Origin: Candidatus Vallotiella sp. (ex Adelges kitamiensis)
GTDB taxonomy: Bacteria > Pseudomonadota > Gammaproteobacteria > Burkholderiales > Burkholderiaceae
Assembly (NCBI RefSeq): GCF_020342435.1
Contig: NZ_CP080504.1
Location: 211,698-275,697, forward strand
Direction of reading: 5' to 3'
Length of the DNA: 64,000 bases
The stretch's first letter is position 1, and the number at the start of each line of letters is the position of its first letter. Positions 63,051-64,000 of this stretch are shown here, one piece after another. The translations under genes were made by a program, and so were the position numbers. Under the pieces are notes generated by a model, which was given only the letters and a program-made list of their open reading frames with translations, made no database searches and was not told the DNA's origin.

Positions 63051-64000
63051 ATGCTCGATATTAACCTGCTCCGCAAGGATATGGACGTGGTTGCCAATCG
63101 ATTGGTCGATCGCGGCTACATACTTGATATTTCTACATTTCAGGCGCTTGAATCTGAGCGTCGTCAACTCCAAACGTATACCGAGGATTTGCGATCCCGT
63201 CGCAACATCTTTTCCAAGAAAATTGGCAAAATGAAGGGATGTAGCAAGGATACATCTTCAATAATGAAGGCAGTTACGAGCATCAGTCATGCTATGAAAG
63301 CATCTGATCTGAATCTGGATAAGATACAGGCTAAACTATCTGATCTAATACTTGATATCCCAAATATTCCACATGAATCTGTGCCAATTGGCATAAATGA
63401 GACTGGAAATATTGAGGTGAGGCGCTGGGGTACGCCAAGAACGTTTACTTTTGAAGTAAAAGATCACATAGACCTGGGTATGCCGCTAGGAGTTGATTTT
63501 GAGATAGGTGCAAAGTTAGCTGGTACTCGATTCACATTGCTGCACGGACAGGCAGCCCGCTTGCATCGGGCCCTTACAGGGTTGATGCTCGATACGCACA
63601 CGCAGAATCACAACTATACCGAGTGCTATATTCCTTATATCGTAAATTCAGAGATTTTGTACGGCACTGGTCAGTTGCCTAAGTTCGGTAATGATATGTT
63701 CCGTGTCGAAAAAGGGGGGGTCGATAATAAAGTGACACAATATTTGATCTCAACGGCGGAAATTGCGCTGACTAATACGGTGCGAGACAGTATTATTGAC
63801 GTAAATAAATTACCTATCCGGTTGACTGCACATTCGCCCTGCTTTCGATCTGAAGCCGGCGCGTATGGGAGAGATACGCGTGGTATGATCCGACAGCATC
63901 AATTTGATAAGATCGAGATGGTACAGATTACATCTCCGGACAGCTCATACCAAGCATTAGAGGAAATGGTAAAACATGCTGAAACTATCTTACAGAAGCT
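63051..64000 (+). CDS. serS: seryl-tRNA synthetase (5' part)
   Basis: Charges tRNA-Ser. 316 complete codons lie in the window and the gene runs off the right edge. Starts [22 protein letters not shown] as in the family. N-terminal coiled-coil arm (about 25-100), then the class II core with [10 protein letters not shown] and motif 2 [21 protein letters not shown]. Motif 3 would be beyond the window. The arm shows some unusual residues ([20 protein letters not shown]) compared with the consensus, but no frame break. Confidence 0.95.
   Translation, partial: MLDINLLRKDMDVVANRLVDRGYILDISTFQALESERRQLQTYTEDLRSRRNIFSKKIGKMKGCSKDTSSIMKAVTSISHAMKASDLNLDKIQAKLSDLILDIPNIPHESVPIGINETGNIEVRRWGTPRTFTFEVKDHIDLGMPLGVDFEIGAKLAGTRFTLLHGQAARLHRALTGLMLDTHTQNHNYTECYIPYIVNSEILYGTGQLPKFGNDMFRVEKGGVDNKVTQYLISTAEIALTNTVRDSIIDVNKLPIRLTAHSPCFRSEAGAYGRDTRGMIRQHQFDKIEMVQITSPDSSYQALEEMVKHAETILQK

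Overview
This window looks like part of the chromosome of a betaproteobacterium of the family Burkholderiaceae that is undergoing genome reduction, most likely an intracellular or host-restricted symbiont. The family call rests on recognisable Burkholderia-type gene content and order (argF/DUF3579/rpsT/murJ; lpxK-trm112-kdsB-adk; ileS-lspA-coaBC; metG/apbC/dcd/decarboxylase; trxB divergent from ftsK-lolA-serS). The reduction call rests on long gene-poor spacers, eroded gene remnants, base composition in the low 40s % G+C by eye, and the absence of phage, IS elements or accessory metabolism. Insect symbionts such as Candidatus Vallotia would fit, as would other reduced Burkholderiaceae; no rRNA is present to decide, so the genus is inference. 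About 44 kb of 64 kb (near 69%) is intact coding sequence, with 43 protein genes (serS runs off the right edge) and one tRNA gene.

Layout: 0-10.4 kb carries cell-envelope and housekeeping genes (murB, argF, DUF3579, rpsT, murJ, adk, kdsB, trm112, lpxK, xseA). 10.5-25.4 kb has sodB, icd, the coaBC-lspA-ileS cluster, ribF, a purN/RNA methyltransferase/MscS cluster, a fatty acid desaturase and rpmB-rpmG. 26.4-31.8 kb has ispH, a decaying argD-type aminotransferase, a 2.3 kb gene desert and a CorC/HlyC-type membrane protein. 31.9-42.6 kb has a tRNA-Leu(CAA) gene split by a group I intron, lptF-lptG, pepA-holC, ilvD, lgt and zapA with a small coiled-coil partner. 42.6-44.9 kb is another desert. 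44.9-53.5 kb has metG, apbC, dcd, a large PLP decarboxylase and argH. 54.5-64 kb has ppa, nadE, trxB, ftsK, lolA and the start of serS.

How the genes fit together: the cell keeps peptidoglycan (murB, murJ), LPS and lipid A (kdsB, lpxK, lptF, lptG) and lipoprotein (lgt, lspA, lolA) pathways, so it still builds a Gram-negative outer membrane. It keeps cofactor synthesis (coaBC, ribF, nadE, ispH), branched-chain and arginine steps (ilvD, argF, argH), nucleotide upkeep (dcd, adk, purN, ppa) and oxidative defence (sodB, trxB).

The most notable observations are: (1) the 232-nt group I intron in the anticodon loop of tRNA-Leu(CAA); (2) two essential genes, metG and ftsK, that end exactly where their C-terminal nucleic-acid-binding domains should begin, with decayed remnants of those domains still readable just downstream; (3) an argD pseudogene whose first ~170 codons are frame-intact but carry four nonsense codons; (4) many long, near-perfect inverted repeats in the spacers, including a 19-bp stem between icd and coaBC; (5) an orphan classical terminator with no gene in front of it.
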